Assembly: GCA_035656335.1 (NCBI GenBank)
Contig: DASRSS010000049.1
Location: forward strand, 1 to 6,260
Direction: 5' to 3'
Length of the DNA: 6,260 bases
From: DASRSS01 sp035656335
GTDB lineage: Bacteria; Actinomycetota; Actinomycetes; Mycobacteriales; Jatrophihabitantaceae
In this document: positions 5,566 to 6,260 of the stretch, piece after piece
Position numbering within the stretch: the stretch's first letter is position 1
Layout: every line of letters starts with the position of its first letter
The notes under the pieces: model-generated
Told to the model about the DNA's origin: nothing
Seen by the model: only the letters and a program-made list of their open reading frames with translations
Databases searched by the model: none
Position numbers and translations under genes: made by a program

Positions 5566-6260
5566 TCAGCCGCGGCCCAACAACCGCTTGAGCCGATGCG
5601 GACGGACGAGGAACGCCTCGGCCTCGAGCGCGGCGACGGCGATCCGCGGGACGTCGCGGGTGGCCGCGAACGAGACGAACCGCGGCTCCCAGTACGGCCG
5701 GAACTTCACGTTGAACCGGTACAGCGACTCGATCTGCCACCACCGCGACGCGAACAGCAAGACCCGCCGCCAGGCGCGCAGAATCGGTCCGGCACCGATC
5801 CGCTCACCGCGCTCGAGAGCGTCCCGGAACACGGCGAAGTTCAGCGATATCCGCCCGACGCCCAGGGACGGACAGGCCGCGACCACCTGGGTGATCATGA
5901 ACTCGTTGAGCCCGTTGTCGGCCGACCGGTCGCGGCGCATCAGGTCCAGCGACAGCCCGCACGGGCCCCACGGCACGAAGTGCAGCAGCCCGCGCAGCTC
6001 CCCGTCGCGGCACGCGGTGGCGAGCACGCAGTCCGGATCGGTGGGGTCACCCAACCGCGACAGCGCCATCGAGAAGCCTCGCTCCACCGCGTCCCCGCGC
6101 CAGGACTCGGCCGCCTGGCGCAGCTGCGCGAACTCCGCCGGTTCGATCTCGGACGCCCGCCGCACGCGCACCTCGTACCCCGCGCGAGCGACCCGCGTGC
6201 AGGCCTGGCGCACGCCGCGCATGGCCCGTCCGTCGAGGGTGAACTCGGCGACGTCCAGCA
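5566..6260 (-). CDS. Phosphatidylglycerol lysyltransferase (MprF/LysX-type DUF2156 domain), C-terminal part
   Basis: The frame is open to the right window edge, so 230 C-terminal residues are visible. The family transfers an amino acid, usually lysine from Lys-tRNA, to phosphatidylglycerol, which lowers negative membrane charge and gives resistance to cationic peptides. Family blocks are LDVAEFTLDGRAMRGVRQA at the edge, the RAGYEVRVRRASEI region, GLSLDLMRRD, NGLNEFMI, GRISLNFAVFRDALERGERI, and the SLYRFNVKFRPYWEPRFV block, which continues the GNAT-like synthase fold. The protein ends about 30 residues after that block, with no lysyl-tRNA synthetase domain after it. It is therefore not a mycobacterial LysX-type fusion, but either MprF-like or a stand-alone synthase. 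Whether an N-terminal membrane domain exists lies outside the window. The ATG at 6222 is internal, because homology continues upstream. The amino acid used could also be alanine, arginine or ornithine. Confidence 0.88.
   Translation of the reverse strand, partial: LDVAEFTLDGRAMRGVRQACTRVARAGYEVRVRRASEIEPAEFAQLRQAAESWRGDAVERGFSMALSRLGDPTDPDCVLATACRDGELRGLLHFVPWGPCGLSLDLMRRDRSADNGLNEFMITQVVAACPSLGVGRISLNFAVFRDALERGERIGAGPILRAWRRVLLFASRWWQIESLYRFNVKFRPYWEPRFVSFAATRDVPRIAVAALEAEAFLVRPHRLKRLLGRG

Noticed and set aside
5271..6260. Functional link between the tRNA genes and the tRNA-dependent lipid lysyltransferase next to them
   Set aside because: The tRNAs are Arg(ACG) and Ser(GCT), not Lys, and have what looks like their own promoter, so adjacency is probably chance.
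1..6260. CRISPR array, insertion sequence or retron-like element
   Set aside because: No regularly spaced repeats, no transposase or reverse transcriptase motifs, and no paired terminal inverted repeats flanking a gene were found.

Overview
The window is high-GC DNA with strong G/C preference at third codon positions from about position 330 onward. It carries an actinobacterial-type DrrAB-like ABC exporter, a NarL-family two-component pair, an MprF/LysX-type lysyltransferase domain and tRNA genes with no encoded CCA. This suggests a filamentous actinomycete. Pseudonocardiales is my guess from the overall look, not something I can prove from the sequence.

Layout. Positions 1-131 (minus) hold the first 43 residues of a secreted protein with a clear signal peptide, cut by the window edge. 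Positions 132-311 are non-coding, visibly less GC-rich, and hold a 28-bp near-perfect palindrome that looks like an operator. Positions 312-845 (plus) are the C-terminal part of a DrrB-like ABC-2 permease whose first half is missing. From 958 to 4722 (plus) four genes are packed head to tail, and each junction has a 4-nt ATGA stop/start overlap: ABC ATPase, ABC-2 permease, membrane histidine kinase, LuxR-type response regulator. Convergent to them at 4808-5212 (minus) is a small conserved protein of unknown function. The two transcription units meet at a 52-bp imperfect palindrome whose right arm contains the stop codon of the minus-strand gene. Then on the minus strand come tRNA-Arg(ACG), tRNA-Ser(GCT), a likely promoter for the pair, and the C-terminal part of a phosphatidylglycerol lysyltransferase gene that runs off the right edge.

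How it fits together. The four-gene block reads as one operon for a self-contained sense-and-export module. The kinase would sense a membrane-active compound or an envelope state and phosphorylate the regulator, and the ATPase/permease pair would export or detoxify the trigger. The layout resembles known desKR/yvfTU- and lnr-type loci, so the class is known although the ligand is not. The ATPase gene has no Shine-Dalgarno sequence and has a promoter-like element just upstream, so it may be translated from a leaderless mRNA. The truncated permease just upstream looks like the scar of a second transporter lost by rearrangement. I see no convincing wholly new system. The least explained elements are the two palindromes and the rearrangement junction near 290-312.
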